From Lojkania enalia (lineage: Eukaryota; Ascomycota; Dothideomycetes; Pleosporales): a stretch of 64,000 nucleotides of DNA. The number at the start of each line of letters is the position of its first letter. Position 1 is the first letter of the stretch. This document shows, piece by piece, positions 47,124 to 59,348 of this stretch. The position numbers and the translations under genes are program-made. The DNA is taken from positions 62,001 to 126,000 of the forward strand of contig ML986676.1 of NCBI GenBank assembly GCA_010094045.1, in the 5' to 3' direction. The notes under the pieces are model-generated. The model was not told the origin of the DNA. It saw only the letters and a list, made by a program, of their open reading frames with translations, and searched no databases.

Positions 47124-49078
47124 CTACGATACCTTAACTCCAGTGTCCATCGAGCTGTCATCCTTTCCCTCAAGTGCAACCACAATCTCCTTCTTCCCAA
47201 GATCCTTCGCGCATTTCTTCTTAATCTCTTTGAATTCCCGCACTATGCCTTCGTAGTCCTGTGGCATATATGGTGTGAATCGCTCGTTCCACCAGCTTCC
47301 TTTTCTTCGGTTTTCGACTCCGATGTCTTTGAGTAGGAGATCCACATATGGCAAGCAATCAAACCAGAGCTCTGGAAACCGTGCGCCGAATCCCCGGCTG
47401 TACCTCCATTTACCGAACTGGGTGTGTAACACTGTCTCGTAGAGGATACGATTTGAAGGGACACTCAAGTCAATGGTCGAAACTTCAGTTATGGGGCTGT
47501 CAGCACGAGTCGCTTGAGGTAGGAGGGCATCTGGCGCTGGAGTCGGAATGGTGATAGATGTATCGGAGAGGGATGGGAGATTGTTGCCCAAGAATGCTGT
47601 TATCCATAGCGTTTGTACCTGCGCGATGATCGTTGTCGCCGGACTTCTATATGCGCCCGCAAACGCAAGAGTTTTCGACTCAATGAAAGCCGGCGGTACC
47701 ATAAACCTATACAATCGATACGGTTCGCTCACTAGTTCGCACGCGTTATCTGACAGCGGCTTATACGCCTTGGGCTCTGGCTGGTTCTTTAATTTGGGAC
47801 ACTTCGAGAGGATTTCCAAATCTGCGGCTGGAATATACTTCCATGCCGACGGCGACGTAAAACCCGGCAACCCGAGCTCTCGATCAGTGACGAATGATAT
47901 CGGCGGCGCATCCTTCCATCCCGTTCCACAAATTAGGACATCAGAATCCAGCGCCTCCCCATCCGACAAATGCACTGTCCGCTCACTCAAATGTGAAATG
48001 TCTGCAATATGCACGCTAATCATCCCATTCCTGACCAACTCAAAGAAATCTCGCTCATAGTTCAATAACCCGCGATTCGTCCCGATGAAAAACACATCAT
48101 CCCACGGTTTTAGCTTCGCAGTTTCGGGGTGCGCGTCATAATTGTTCGCTTCGAGGATGCCGTGCTGCATCTTGGCGAAGAAGTCGTCTACGATTTTGCG
48201 CCCGAGCCAGTGTTGGTGCAGGAATTTTCTGATGGAAGTGAAGCCATCTGCGTCGCCCCATATGCAGGGACTTAGCCAGGTAATTAGTCTAGTCTGTAGG
48301 AGGAGCTCGGGGATGATCTTTAGAGGTGTGAGACGGTTGGGTGTCATCCAGCAGGGCCCATGGCCGGATTCCCGGATCACCCAGTCTACGTGGATTCCTG
48401 CTGATGCGTATGCACAGGCGATGTCCCAAGAAAATTTTGCGCCGGAGAGGAGCACGACCTTTTTGTAGGGTCCGAGACCGTTTGAGGCTTTTGCGAATTC
48501 GCTGGTGTGGTATATCGGGGCGTTGAAGTCGTCTTTTCCAGGGAGATTGGGGATAAAAGGCTCGGATGTAAGGCCAGTCGCGACAATGAGTTTTGATGCT
48601 TTGATTTGTTTAGTTTCTTTTGGGCTGGAGGCAGAGTTTATGACGGTTATTGTCCACCCGGTGTTTCCTTCATCAACGGCAGATTCAACGCTGTGCTGAA
48701 AGCGCATGTGTTTTAGTAGGCCGAAGCGTTGGGCGTAACTGAAAAGATAACCGTTGACGTGCTCGCCTGGTACGTGGTCGTTTGCGAGATTGAAGCCTTC
48801 GGTGCTCATAGGGTAGTCGGAATACTGTCAAGCAGCTGAGCATCGTCAATAGAGAATTGATTGAATGGAGATACCTCGAAGGTTTTGAAGTGATTATTGG
48901 TGTGTAACCCGGGGTATAAACGATCTTTTGCCCAAACACCCCCAACAGATGTCCCCTTGTCTAGAACTAGTATGGACGCCCTGGGATTCACTTCGCGATA
49001 TGTCTTCAACATCGATATCCCATGGATACCTGCGCCAACAATAACTAAATCGAACTGCTCACGTTCCATCTTTGTCAT
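47124..49078 (-). CDS. FAD-dependent monooxygenase (FMO-like)
   Basis: Two exons: 48875-49078 and 47124-48824. The 50-nt intron (GTATCT..TTGACAG) joins NNHFKTFE to YSDYPMSTEGF, the typical F-S-D-[FY]-P-M site of fungal FMO-like proteins; 634 aa. The N-terminal Rossmann motif FDLVIVGAGIHG binds FAD, followed by VLDKGTSVGGVWAKDRLYPGL (quoted here as SVGGVWAKDRLYPGL). KLIVATGLTSEPFIPNLPG and DSDVLICGTGWKD are the expected downstream blocks. The second dinucleotide motif is degenerate (KKVVLLSGAKFSWD rather than GxGxxG), so NADPH use is uncertain. I chose ATG 49078 because no earlier in-frame ATG exists and an in-frame Met follows at 49069. Such enzymes often tailor secondary metabolites, but no backbone synthase is present here. 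Confidence 0.82.
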
Positions 49079-52000
49079 GTTGACTATTACCGAGCACAGC
49101 CCGTCTCTGAGCCTATCCAAATAAAACGAAATCAAAAATAACCGACTCAGTTGTCAGAGCAAGACACAACGACCGAAAAAATTGCCCGACAACGTGGGCC
49201 AACTCCGCACTTAAGGCCGGACAGCTGCTGGCGTGGGATTGTGGCACACACTCAGACTTATTGCCGAATTGATTAAGATGCATATGGTCAGTTGTGGAGT
49301 ATTACGCCTTCGCGCCGTCTCTATTGGATGCATCATGTGGGTTTCAGCCCTGGAGCGGAGTCTCGACGCTGGGCGTATCTAGAAGGATGCAGTAGGCGAA
49401 GGTAGCCTGCGCCTTGCCGAAGCTCATCCCCAAAGCGCCCAATTTGCGACTCTTTGCTGACAGTGATACCTAGATGGCTGTATTGGAGGGGATTAGTCTT
49501 GGGGATGGGGAGAGTTTCTTTGCCCAAGCTCCATGGCTAAAGTTCTGAGTGAGGGCTGAGTCGTCGTCCCGCTTGCCTGGGCCCGCCATGTTCTTTTTGG
49601 TGTGCCGGAGCTCCCGATGCGAAAGCCGAATAGGACAAAAGTAAAATAGACGAGAATGGCGATTGGCTCTTGATGCGCCATCATGCAACGCTCCGTAGCT
49701 CTTAGCTCAGCAAGCGAGACCCGAGCTTCAAGAGCGCGGCAAATAAGCTTTCGATTATCTTGATTGAGCTCGGCGCCCAACTAGTGAGTTGGTCATGTGT
49801 AAAAAATTCTAGAACTTCTGTTTCAGCGTACCAAGCGGCAAGCCGTGCTTGGTTTCGTGGTAGGGAGTGGACCAGCAGCAATCCCTACGCAAGCAGGAAG
49901 CAAATCCAAGGCTGGGTAGTCATGCAACGATCAATGCGTGCTTACTGCGACACTGCAGTGAATAGAAGGATTGCAGAAGATCAATATGCGGGCAGCGTCG
50001 CGTCCAGTGTGATTGATGCCGTATCAGAAGTCCGTAAGATGCGCCAGGTAGGCTGAAAGGAGATCAGGACGGCTCCGAACACAGCCGAGGCTTCTGCCCG
50101 AGATTATGCTGGCCGAATGCAAGAAGTTAGGGGAACATCGCAGGTTGTCAGTGTTGATGGTGTGCCACTCTTGAAGGCCATCGTCGGATATTTTTAGAGA
50201 TCGTGGACTTGAGACGCGGCTTCTGACTTGTTACAGCAGGGAACGTACAATCCTTCCTGGGGGCTTTCGGATCCTTCGATTTATCATCGACCCTCTCGCA
50301 GACAAAATTGCTGGACTGCAGGCAAAAGTCAACCAGAACCCTCCTCTTTTATCCATTCGCGCGAGACGGGGATAAGATTCTCGTTTTGCAGCTGCCGATT
50401 GTAGGGATGGCATGGCTCGTCTCGACACTGGTCAGTCGTCCATATGAGAGGGAGAATTTCATTCCTTCTATCTTGAAGCTCTTTCGAAATCCATATGGAA
50501 ACTGCTTTTGTGAAGGGGCTACGACTTTATAAGACTCTCTGGCCATCGGGTATGCGACTCGGCCCCGCTATACGAAGCCATGCGCCTTAGCCACTTTAGG
50601 AAGATGGTCAAACTGTAGTCTACAAGGATGGTGACATCCAACGATACTATCGATCAGATTTTGGTGAGTTCTGTAGTCATGGCATCACATATCTTCAACT
50701 CATGTAAGATTGCCGTGATCAGAGCGCGTACATTCCTACAGAGCGACTTTACTCGCTTTTCTGAATGTATATTAAGATTTGTTGTCTCTCGGCACCCAGC
50801 ACCCTTGGCAAGTACAAATTAACGTAGTTGATATCGCTCCTCCTTTATGTTTTAACAATGACGATTCTCTTATTAAGAGCGCAAGTAATGTTCTTTGCAC
50901 GATTCCATACGGATACTTATCCACCATACTTCTCTGTTCTAATCTTAGAAAAGTCAACTCGTTTCAAAACTTACATCAATGGGCAATATCAACTCTGACT
51001 CTGTACACGACCTCAAGGCTGAATGCTCTTGAGCGCAACTCGAAGCCGAACCAGAAAAATCTAATCATTCCATAGAAAGCAAGCTCCTCGCCGGATCACA
51101 TCAAATGAACCGATACGATTCCAAGCTCGGAAACTATTCGCAGCGTGCATCAATGTACAAGCCCACCAGTCCGAGCCACATCCTATCATAGAGCCCGATC
51201 CGAAGGCTGGCAGTAATAATTGTTGCTGACTTCCGGTCACTTGTTTTACTTCTACTTATCGCTGTGAGTTGTTGCCGATTTTTGAGATATTCCACATGCC
51301 ATCTGTCCAGGTGCATGTCAACAGAATTACACTGCGAGAAGTTATATCTAACATCTAGATCTAATCCTAGTGCTAGCTTCAACAAGTGGTTACGTCAAAT
51401 CCTGTTCCTATGAGCCCGTCGTGATATCTTGTGTAACTTGCATTCTGTCTCCGATCTCCTAAACCTAACCGCTAACCTGAACAACCTACTTTTATCTAAT
51501 GTGATTCCAATTTCGGGAAATCGTCTTCATCAATCCTATACTCCGAGAAATGTTATACTAGGCGCCACTTCCAAGGCCGATATTATATTATTTGCTTACT
51601 TTCTATCTAGGGTGTGATATCCCTTTATCGTTAAGTCTGTACCTCCTGCTCAACTATTGGCGTATAGACATTGGTATTATAGGAGGCAATACCGTAGTCG
51701 GATTCACTCCACATGATTTCCCCATTGTGGCTGGAAGCAGATATATTACAATTATGTGTTTCTCATGCACCATGACTTCTTCTCATCGCTGACAATATAG
51801 CGCAGATCCCCGATGAAAGCCGTAGCCTAAGGGTCCCCCTTCGCTTTTGATAAGGTTTAACTTTGAGCGGAGAATCAAGCTTCGCGTGAAAGTCATTCGC
51901 TCCTTTATTTGGCTTTGTTAGCTTTAGGCCGTCCACCTTATTGGTCACAATAACTTCATTCCTAGAGGTCAATTGCGTGCTTAATCGTTACCTAGGTACC

Positions 52001-52418
52001 CTTGCGCACTCACCGGCATTGTGCTGCGCAAGTGGTGTCGAACCGAATCTAGCGAGGTATGGAGTACACTGGGTCCCGTTAACCCTCGCACACAGCCTAG
52101 TCCGGCTTGATGATATTGGGGCGGACAGTGATCGAATTATTATCGGCAAAGTAGAGATAGTGATCTAGGATTGGCCTGTTGAGATAGGGAATTTTGGAAG
52201 TATGAACTAGGGACGAGCAGTTTTATACCATGCTAGGTCTTGCAGGCATGCTTCAAGAAGATTTTGATCCTCAGATGAGAGCATGCTTTATTAATCTTTA
52301 TACTGTTTGTAGTATTTTTATGCGGGTATTATAATCTACATCCGTTGTGCGGTCTGGGAATGATGTCATCCTCGTCCCAAGCTTCGTCATTTTCAACCCG
52401 GAAAATTTCAGGGCGGTC
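49079..52418. other. Long region without a supported gene
   Basis: 3.3 kb between the FMO-like start and the 3' end of the Ca3427-like gene. Short frames occur on both strands (longest about 98 codons), but none shows a domain, signal peptide or convincing splice partner. No transposase motif was recognised. The right half is AT-rich. Confidence 0.4.
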
Positions 52419-53484
52419 TCAAATCCACTTGACAGCCTCGCTCCTCTCAAGTCCAATCATGTGATTCTGATCGATAATCTCTCCGAGCACGCCAGCCTTC
52501 TGAAGCACACTGACTGTCTTCTCAACGACTGACCGATCCACACCGCGGACATCGTGTGCAAAGCGCACTGTCTTGAGCCACTCCCTAGCATCTTCTTCCG
52601 AATAATCTAGCTTCGTGCTGATATAGTGGATCGCCTCTTCCTGATTCTCCTCAAAATGCTTCACGCCCTTGTTAATCTTCTGCAGCGCATCCTCCAGCTC
52701 CTCCCTGAACGGTGACTTCGTAGCTTTCGGTCCATGGCTCCAATTATCCGGATTGAGAAGATGGTTGTTCGCAACGATCTTCCAAGATGACCACGGGGTA
52801 TAGATTTCCCCAATTTTCTTGATCTCGCCAATATCATAGTAGCGCTTCGATGTGAAATACTCCCACATAAAGAAATCAACTGCGCTATGCATAACGCTCT
52901 CCCGCAAATTCAGGAACGTGTTCAGCGGCTCGACTGGAAACGGTGGTTCGTGTGATGAGGGGTCCAGCCATCCCTGCTGATCGGCTAGCACGTAGCTCAT
53001 GACATAGCTGCCGCTTCCTATCCTTGAGACACCGACTCGCTTGCCCTTCAGATCGGCCACGCTCCTCAGCTCGTCTCGCCTCGCACCCGTAGATATTGCC
53101 CAGCAGAGTGGTGTTTCAACATAGGTTCCCACGACTCGAAACCCAGCATCTTTCTGTGCAGACTGCGCCTTGCCGAGCGCCGCTATCCAGCCTTCTGTCA
53201 AGCCAACACCAATATCGATTTCGCCGGATTGGAGCGCAGTCACCATGTGTCCGGTGCCGGAGGGGAAGGGAAGAAGAGTCGATGAGAGGCCATAATGTTT
53301 CTTCGCGAATTCGAGGGGGGTAGAGAAATGCTCTGCGCAAGGTTAGACGGGTCTAGGATTTTACGGTGGACGCACCGGGCACGAAGCCTATTCGGAGCGG
53401 CGGGGGAGCATGCACGGCTGTAGAGAAGCCTCTAGTTATTTGCGCTAGCGGCACAACACGCGGGAGCCGCCACGTTGCTAGCAT
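52419..53484 (-). CDS. Ca3427-like periplasmic-binding-fold protein, probable mitochondrial presequence
   Basis: Two exons: 53376-53484 and 52419-53332. The 43-nt intron (GTGCGT..TCTAACC..GCGCAG) joins LRIGFVP to EHFSTPLEFAKKHYG in frame; 340 aa. The body matches the type 2 periplasmic binding fold as in Candida Ca3427: SGTGHMVTALQSGEIDIGVG, LKGKRVGVSRIGSGSYVMSY and VDFFMWEYFTSKRYYD. This fold is shared with NMT1/Thi5-like pyrimidine-synthesis proteins, but the ligand is unknown. Exon 1 starts at ATG 53484 and encodes a basic, acid-free leader (MLATWRLPRVVPLAQITRGF, then ST) that resembles a mitochondrial targeting peptide with an R-x-F-S-type cleavage site. Mitochondrial location is therefore inferred. 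Confidence 0.8.
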
Positions 53485-54145
53485 TGCTGCTCAACCGTGT
53501 CTGTTGTTTGAAAGAGAGCGCTGTCCCGCTACGCCTCTGGTGGGGAGCGGTCGCTGCCTGCGGCCAATCGAGCTGCACACGCTCGAAACGGTATGTACTG
53601 GAAAGAAAGTATTACTATCTACACAAACAAAGCTGAACGAAGGGAAAAGAGTGTCTGGTGGAAGTGAATTGTGAGGGTGGGCAGAGTCGATGGTGTGATG
53701 TCAACAAAGTAACACCGACGGACGTCAAACCCGCGGCTCCGACCACACTAGCCACTTCACGAGCCACTTCTTTCCGCGTATCTTGGTGCCCTTGTAGAGC
53801 ATACACAATGTAGACCAGGCACCCGGAGTCAGATCACATTGAAGCGGCAATTTATGGCATTAATTATTGTTAGATATACTTGGGAGCCCCTCTGATTGCA
53901 GCGTTTTGACGGCCAACCAACCTTGCATTCCGATTTTCGCTCCGACTCGGCTCTTATCAATTCATCAGGTGAATGACACCACTAGTCTCGACATATTTAT
54001 TCCCTTGAATCGCCGCCGTGAAATCTCTACTTTCTTTTCTTATGCTCTTCATCATTCCCCTTCGATATTGTTGTATGTATCTCTCTGTGGATCTGGTAAA
54101 TAGATACATCTTGGATTGTATTCTTGTATCGCGGAAGGGCTTGGC
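53485..54145. other. Divergent promoter region
   Basis: 661 bp shared by the Ca3427-like gene (minus) and the FMO gene (plus). No gene called. Confidence 0.5.
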
Positions 54146-55696
54146 ATGCTATCTTTACGAGCTCGAAGTATTGCTATAATCGGCGCTGGTCCATCCGGAC
54201 TAGCTGCTGCAAAGTAAAACGTCTCCAATACTGATGAAAAGCGCAATCCTGATGTTACTAGGTACTTGCGCGCCGAGAAAGCATTCGATAAGATCGTCAT
54301 ATTCGAACAACGCAGTTCTTCCGGAGGGATATGGAACTACACGCCGGACGACCGGGACGAAGAACTCTTCAAAGTTCCTCGAACAGACCCAAAAGCAAAA
54401 AATCAGAACCCCATATGGCGAGAGTCCAGACAGCCTAGCACCAAATCTCTTGGCGTGAATGAACAGGATTGTGTGACAAAAAGAGTTTCTTTCCTCTCTC
54501 CAATCTACGAGCGCCTCGAAACCAATATTCCGCGAGGCCTCATGGGCTTTCAAGATCTAGACTGGCCTGCCGACAGCCAACTCTTCCCCAAACACGAAAC
54601 AGTCTTATCCTACATCACTGAGTACGGAAAAGACGTCCAAAACCTAATCCAATACGAAACCCAAGTCACAAATGTCTCACCTACCGATTCTAGCCCTACT
54701 GGAAGCTGGCGCATCAAAACCCGTAAACTCCGCTCAAACGAAGAAAACGAGGAGGAGTTTGACGCTCTTGTGGTCGCTAACGGACACTTCATCGTGCCTT
54801 ATGTTCCCGACATTCTGGCTATAAAGGAGTGGAATGAAAAGTTTCCAGGTGCAATCAGCCACTCAAAGTACTTCCGAAGACCCGAAGATTTCTCCGGCAA
54901 GAAAGTTGTCGTAGTTGGAAACTCTGCCTCCGGCCTCGATATTTCGTCGCAGATTGTAGCCTACGCTAAACTACCCATCCTCTGGTCTAGTAGATCTCCC
55001 TCCCGATTCTCGCCCGCCGCCGACCCCCGCAAACGCGAGCATCCCCCAATCAAGCGCTTCTTGCCTGAGAATGGGGGCGTTGAGTTCGAAGATGGGGTCA
55101 TAGAAACGGATATCGATGCGGTGGTTTTTGCAACGGGGTATTTTTACTCATTTCCTTTTCTCGAAGATGTCAAACCGGAGTTGATTACCGATGGAACCCA
55201 TGTCCAGCATACGTATAAGCACTTGTTCTACGCTCCGAGACCGACACTAAGTTTTATGGTCCTGAATCAACGCATTATTCCGTTCCCGGTAGCGGAGTCT
55301 CAGGCCGGTGTGCTGGCAAGGGTTTACTCTGGCCGTCTTGCCCTGCCGACGTACGAGGAAATGAGGAGGTGGGAGGAGAAGACTATTGAGGAGATGGGAG
55401 ATGGAGGAGATTTCCATCTTCTGCCTTTCCCGAAGGATGGTTATTTTATTAATGAGATGAGTAATTGGGCGATTACGGCCCCGCTGCGAGAGGGACTAGA
55501 GAATAATGGAAAGGGCATGATCCCGCCGGCGTGGGGCGAGTGGGAATTCTGGTGTAGAGAGAAATTCCCTACGATTAGATCTGTATTCGGCGAGAGAGGG
55601 GAGGAGAGGCATGGAATTCGCTCTCTTGAGGAGTTGGGGTTTGTGTATGAGGAACGGGTGAAGGAAGTGAATGGAAGCGGAGAAAAGATTCTCTAG
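54146..55696 (+). CDS. Flavin-containing monooxygenase (FMO)
   Basis: Two exons: 54146-54213 and 54262-55696. The 48-nt intron (GTAAAA..TACTGAT..ACTAG) restores the first FAD motif, RSIAIIGAGPSGLAAAKYL; 500 aa. Other class B landmarks are present: EQRSSSGGIWNYT, the FMO identifying motif FPGAISHSKYF, the NADPH motif KVVVVGNSASGLDIS, and the ATGY motif DAVVFATGYFYSFPFL. It should hydroxylate a nucleophilic N or S atom, or act as a Baeyer-Villiger-type enzyme, using FAD, NADPH and O2. The region after PILWSSRSPSRF is somewhat shorter than in typical relatives. Divergently placed from the Ca3427-like gene, so shared regulation is possible. Confidence 0.88.
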
Positions 55697-56290
55697 TTGA
55701 TTTTGTGGTGAGAGGCGCATCTTGTCTCAGGGAGGGAGATGAGGAACTAAACTGCTTGATTGAAGATGGCTAGCGGGCCATATTTATGTACATGGAAAAG
55801 GGGTATATCAGCTGATATCCAGCGTGATATCGACCGTGATATCGTACGACGATATCTAATACAGCTCGGCAGACTAGCCAAAATCCCCATGACAGATTTT
55901 TTATGGCACTTAGGTATTGTATGTTGTAGGAGGATATGGATATAAACTCTGTGGAGTTTGATCGGATACTATTGAAAAGGAGATCGATTGCAATTGATTT
56001 CCAGGAATGTACGCCTTGCTGTATGGTGCCGCATCATATTACTCTCGATATCGACCTTCCTGGATGTGAGGTTATCTAGATACTAGAAACCTTTTAAAAT
56101 CTATACCTCTCTTTTCACTCGATAGAACCAGTGATCTTGAACTAGATTTCGGAACTCCTGTTCCACAAATCTTGGCTCGAAATTTCAGGGCCCAGCACGA
56201 TTCCTTCGCGAAAGCATGTATTATTAAGGAGAAGATTGGCAAGAGTGAGTTAATATTTTCGTCTGATCATGGATATCAAAGATAGACTTA
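55697..56290. other. Spacer with a short GATATC repeat
   Basis: No gene. It contains the small repeat listed next. Confidence 0.5.
55814..55856. repeat. Four GATATC palindromes at 12-13 bp spacing
   Basis: GATATC occurs at 55814, 55826, 55838 and 55851, i.e. imperfect 12-bp tandem units (GATATCCAGCGT, GATATCGACCGT, GATATCGTACGAC), 120 bp after the FMO stop. Confidence 0.7.
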
Positions 56291-57995
56291 CTACCGTCTT
56301 AGCGGCAGGTCCTCCTGACAAAGGAAAAGCCCGCACACGAAACGGCCTATGCCGACCGCGACCAGAAAGATGACACGTAGGGCATCTTGGCATATGTGTC
56401 TTATTTCGCTGACTGTTGGCCCGGTATACGCTCCACCTACGCGGAAGGCTTCGCGGGCGGAAGGGTCTAAGATGGTCAAAGACGAGGCTTGGATGCTGTT
56501 GTTCAGAATCGTAGCGGGTTCAGCGACGCCCCGGATGCCGCCTACGGTGCGGGTGAAGGCCCATGTCGAAGTGGCAGCGGCCTGTTCCTCCTCGTCGACG
56601 GGCGCCTGGAAACCCGGCAGTAGGGTCTCGAGGACGATTCCCGCACCGATAGCGCATACGCACTGGAAGGTCGCCCATTCCGCCGTCGTGCTGCTTTGCT
56701 ATTGCATAGACAACAGACCCAGGCCCAGGGTGAAGACGACTTCGCCGGTCGTCAGGAGCCATTTGAAGCGGCCCTAGTAGGAGACCAGTGCGGCTGCAAT
56801 GGCGCAGCTCGGATGAACAAGATGGTCATGGGGAGGAGGACGACGCCCGTGTGTCGCGCTGTGTACAAGAGCATGGCTTGGAAGTAGAGCGGCAGGAAGT
56901 ACATGCCCTAGTAGGCCAGCATCCAGCGGAAGAACGTATTGGTAAAGATAATGTTGGAGGTACGGTGGCGGAATAGTCGCGGGGGCATTTCTAGCTCCGG
57001 TGTTTTGCCATAGGACTCCCGGAGTGCGAACAATAGGAGGCTGAATAGTCCCGGGCAGAAAGGCACGAGGGTCGTCCAGGTTCCCCAAGAGCTCCCGGCA
57101 CCGGCGTAGGTTAGGGCGTAGAGCATGGAGATTATCCCAGCCATCAGGAGGCCGTTGCCAACGTAGTCAACGCGTTTCATCTTCTGTGATAGCTTCATCT
57201 CTTTGTCGTGGCTAACGTGTAGGTATAAGAAAAGAACCACCAGTGCAACTCTGCCGATGGGGACATTGAGGCAGAAGACCTGATTCGGGCGCCATGTTAG
57301 TATTCATTCTGAGAAAGCACCAAGTCGTGCGAATTGACGCATATGCTTGGGTGGCTCGACGTATCTATCTCCAGGAACTTGAATCAACAACAGCACCCCC
57401 GACAATCGGCCCTGCTGTCATGCCCACTGTATAGGATATCATTACGATTGCAAGGTAGTAGCCCCGTTGACGTAGTGGTACCAGATCTCCAATAATGATG
57501 CCTAAAAGTGGATTCTGGACAGCGAATCGTCGCTCAATCGGTCGAAGGTATTTAAATGACTGCAACTGACGGGAAATCATGACCATGCTGCCTAACCCTA
57601 CGCCTTAAATCCTGCAGCCAGATATCAGTATACCGCTGTTGATCCCTCCACTACAAATGCCCAATCCAAGAGTAAACATCGCCGTTGCACCCAACATGAG
57701 ACAACGGCGGCCAAATATATTACACAATTGGCCGTATAAAGGCTAGATAGCAACATTGCAAGATGAAGAGAAGAGTGAGCTTTCAAACAAACCCAACAGA
57801 GACACAACATGATACAACATGACACGTACCAGCAGAGGAAAAATGTATTGGTGATCCAGATGTACTATTCTTCCATCGCAAGGTCGTTCACGATGGCTGT
57901 CCTAGCTGTAACAACGACGCTGTTTTCGAGAGAGCTCTGCAACGACGCCACGGAGAGGCCTGCAATGATGCACCAGAATCGGATGCCGTGTTAAA
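56291..57995 (-). pseudogene. MFS drug-transporter (DHA14-like) pseudogene
   Basis: Transporter landmarks follow in order along the minus strand. WCIIAGLSVASL and NSVVVTARTAIVNDL mark the first helix region, YIWITNTFFL the second. Then come GQLCNIFGRRCLMLGA (motif A), GVGLGSMVMIS, GYYLAIVMISYTVGMTAGP (motif C), VDYVGNGLLMAGIISMLY, the NIIFTNTFFRW and YFLPLYFQA blocks, and GRFKWLLTTGEVVFTLGLGL. In-frame stops sit inside conserved blocks at 57865-57867, 57605-57607, 56908-56910, 56774-56776 and 56699-56701, and the frame also slips near 56810. Several stops replace Gln or Trp positions, as C-to-T or G-to-A change would produce. Intact relatives export drugs or metabolites. This one is dead. Confidence 0.85.
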
Positions 57996-58674
57996 AATCG
58001 GAGGATTAGACTGGCGGCGCATCGTTTAAGATCTTTTCCTTGTTGCTCTCGGCGCGCGATAGTGGAAGTGTTGATCGGTGGGACTCTTTGACTTGTAGAT
58101 CGTCGTCGTGACTGTTAGTGTTCCGCGTATGGACGCTTGATTGTATGGACTAGATTTTTGCTCATTACAGTCGTTGTGATCGTGAATAGAAGAGTTAGGG
58201 ATGGTAGTGGCACTGGGCGGTAGCTTCAATAGATGTTGTCGCGTATCAGGGAGCATCAATTGCTGAGGCAAATATTGATGTATTGAAGGAGGGTAAGTGG
58301 CCTGCTTCGGCAGAAGCTGGCGATGGCGAGACTATATAGGCCTGAAAACAGGCCAACTAAAATAGGATAGTAGAAACATGTGACAGATGTCACTACTTGT
58401 CCATGCTAGATATATTCTAAGCCTTGCGCGCCGGTAATTTACCTATGAGTTGCACAAGGGTGTCACCTCTGTCAGCCAACTCGGCCTCTGATCTGATTTA
58501 TTCAGTCATGTTCAACCATGCAAACTCGCAGGCTGGATATCGAAGAAGTAGGCTAAAACTCTGAAACCTGGCCGGACGGTTCTTCTTCTTAATTCTACGC
58601 TACCCGTCGAACCCCGATGCAGTGAGACAATTTACAGTTACAATATTGGAAATGTCAAGACCAGTGGATTAGAT
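57996..58674. other. Spacer between MFS pseudogene and repeat block
   Basis: No supported gene; short frames only. Confidence 0.45.
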
Positions 58675-59006
58675 CCACGTTGGATCCAATCTATCCTTCA
58701 CCCACACCACAGCCCAGGAGCACCGATTGGGCCCTAGGCGAACGTTAACGTGAACATGAACGTGAAAGAGCTAGCATCCTATGGCAAGGTGACAATGTTG
58801 AACAGGAAAAGGTCCAGTGTGGGTCACGATAACGTATTTCACAAGCGAGTCGCCCACCCAAGCGAGTCGCCCACTTTTGCCAAGAAGTCATACCCTACCT
58901 ACTTACAACGCGATGCAGCAACTACCTCAACCTCAATCAATCTATCAAGAAGGTCAGGTATTACTGGCTATCTCAGCTATTAATCAAGATCAAATTCAGA
59001 GCGTAC
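58675..59006 (+). repeat. First copy of an exact 332-bp duplication
   Basis: Identical, as read by eye, to 59017-59348, which starts immediately after the N run. It contains the 5' end of a pogo-like element and the first codons of its transposase. Confidence 0.85.
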
Positions 59007-59016
59007 NNNNNNNNNN
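59007..59016. other. Assembly gap (10 N)
   Basis: Ten Ns lie exactly at the boundary between two identical 332-bp sequences, which suggests two contig ends that overlap but were not merged. Confidence 0.9.
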
Positions 59017-59348
59017 CCACGTTGGATCCAATCTATCCTTCACCCACACCACAGCCCAGGAGCACCGATTGGGCCCTAGGCGAACGTTAACGTGAACATG
59101 AACGTGAAAGAGCTAGCATCCTATGGCAAGGTGACAATGTTGAACAGGAAAAGGTCCAGTGTGGGTCACGATAACGTATTTCACAAGCGAGTCGCCCACC
59201 CAAGCGAGTCGCCCACTTTTGCCAAGAAGTCATACCCTACCTACTTACAACGCGATGCAGCAACTACCTCAACCTCAATCAATCTATCAAGAAGGTCAGG
59301 TATTACTGGCTATCTCAGCTATTAATCAAGATCAAATTCAGAGCGTAC
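59017..59348 (+). repeat. Second copy of the 332-bp duplication
   Basis: Starts CCACGTTGGATCC right after the gap and continues into unique sequence after 59348. Confidence 0.85.

Noticed and set aside
43337..57995. Secondary-metabolite gene cluster (tyrosinase, two FMOs, MFS)
   Set aside because: No PKS, NRPS, terpene synthase or other backbone gene, and two of the members are pseudogenes.
58750..58983. Two identical 77-codon frames as a duplicated gene
   Set aside because: They lie within the 332-bp contig-end duplication and only overlap the 5' end of a transposon in the wrong frame.
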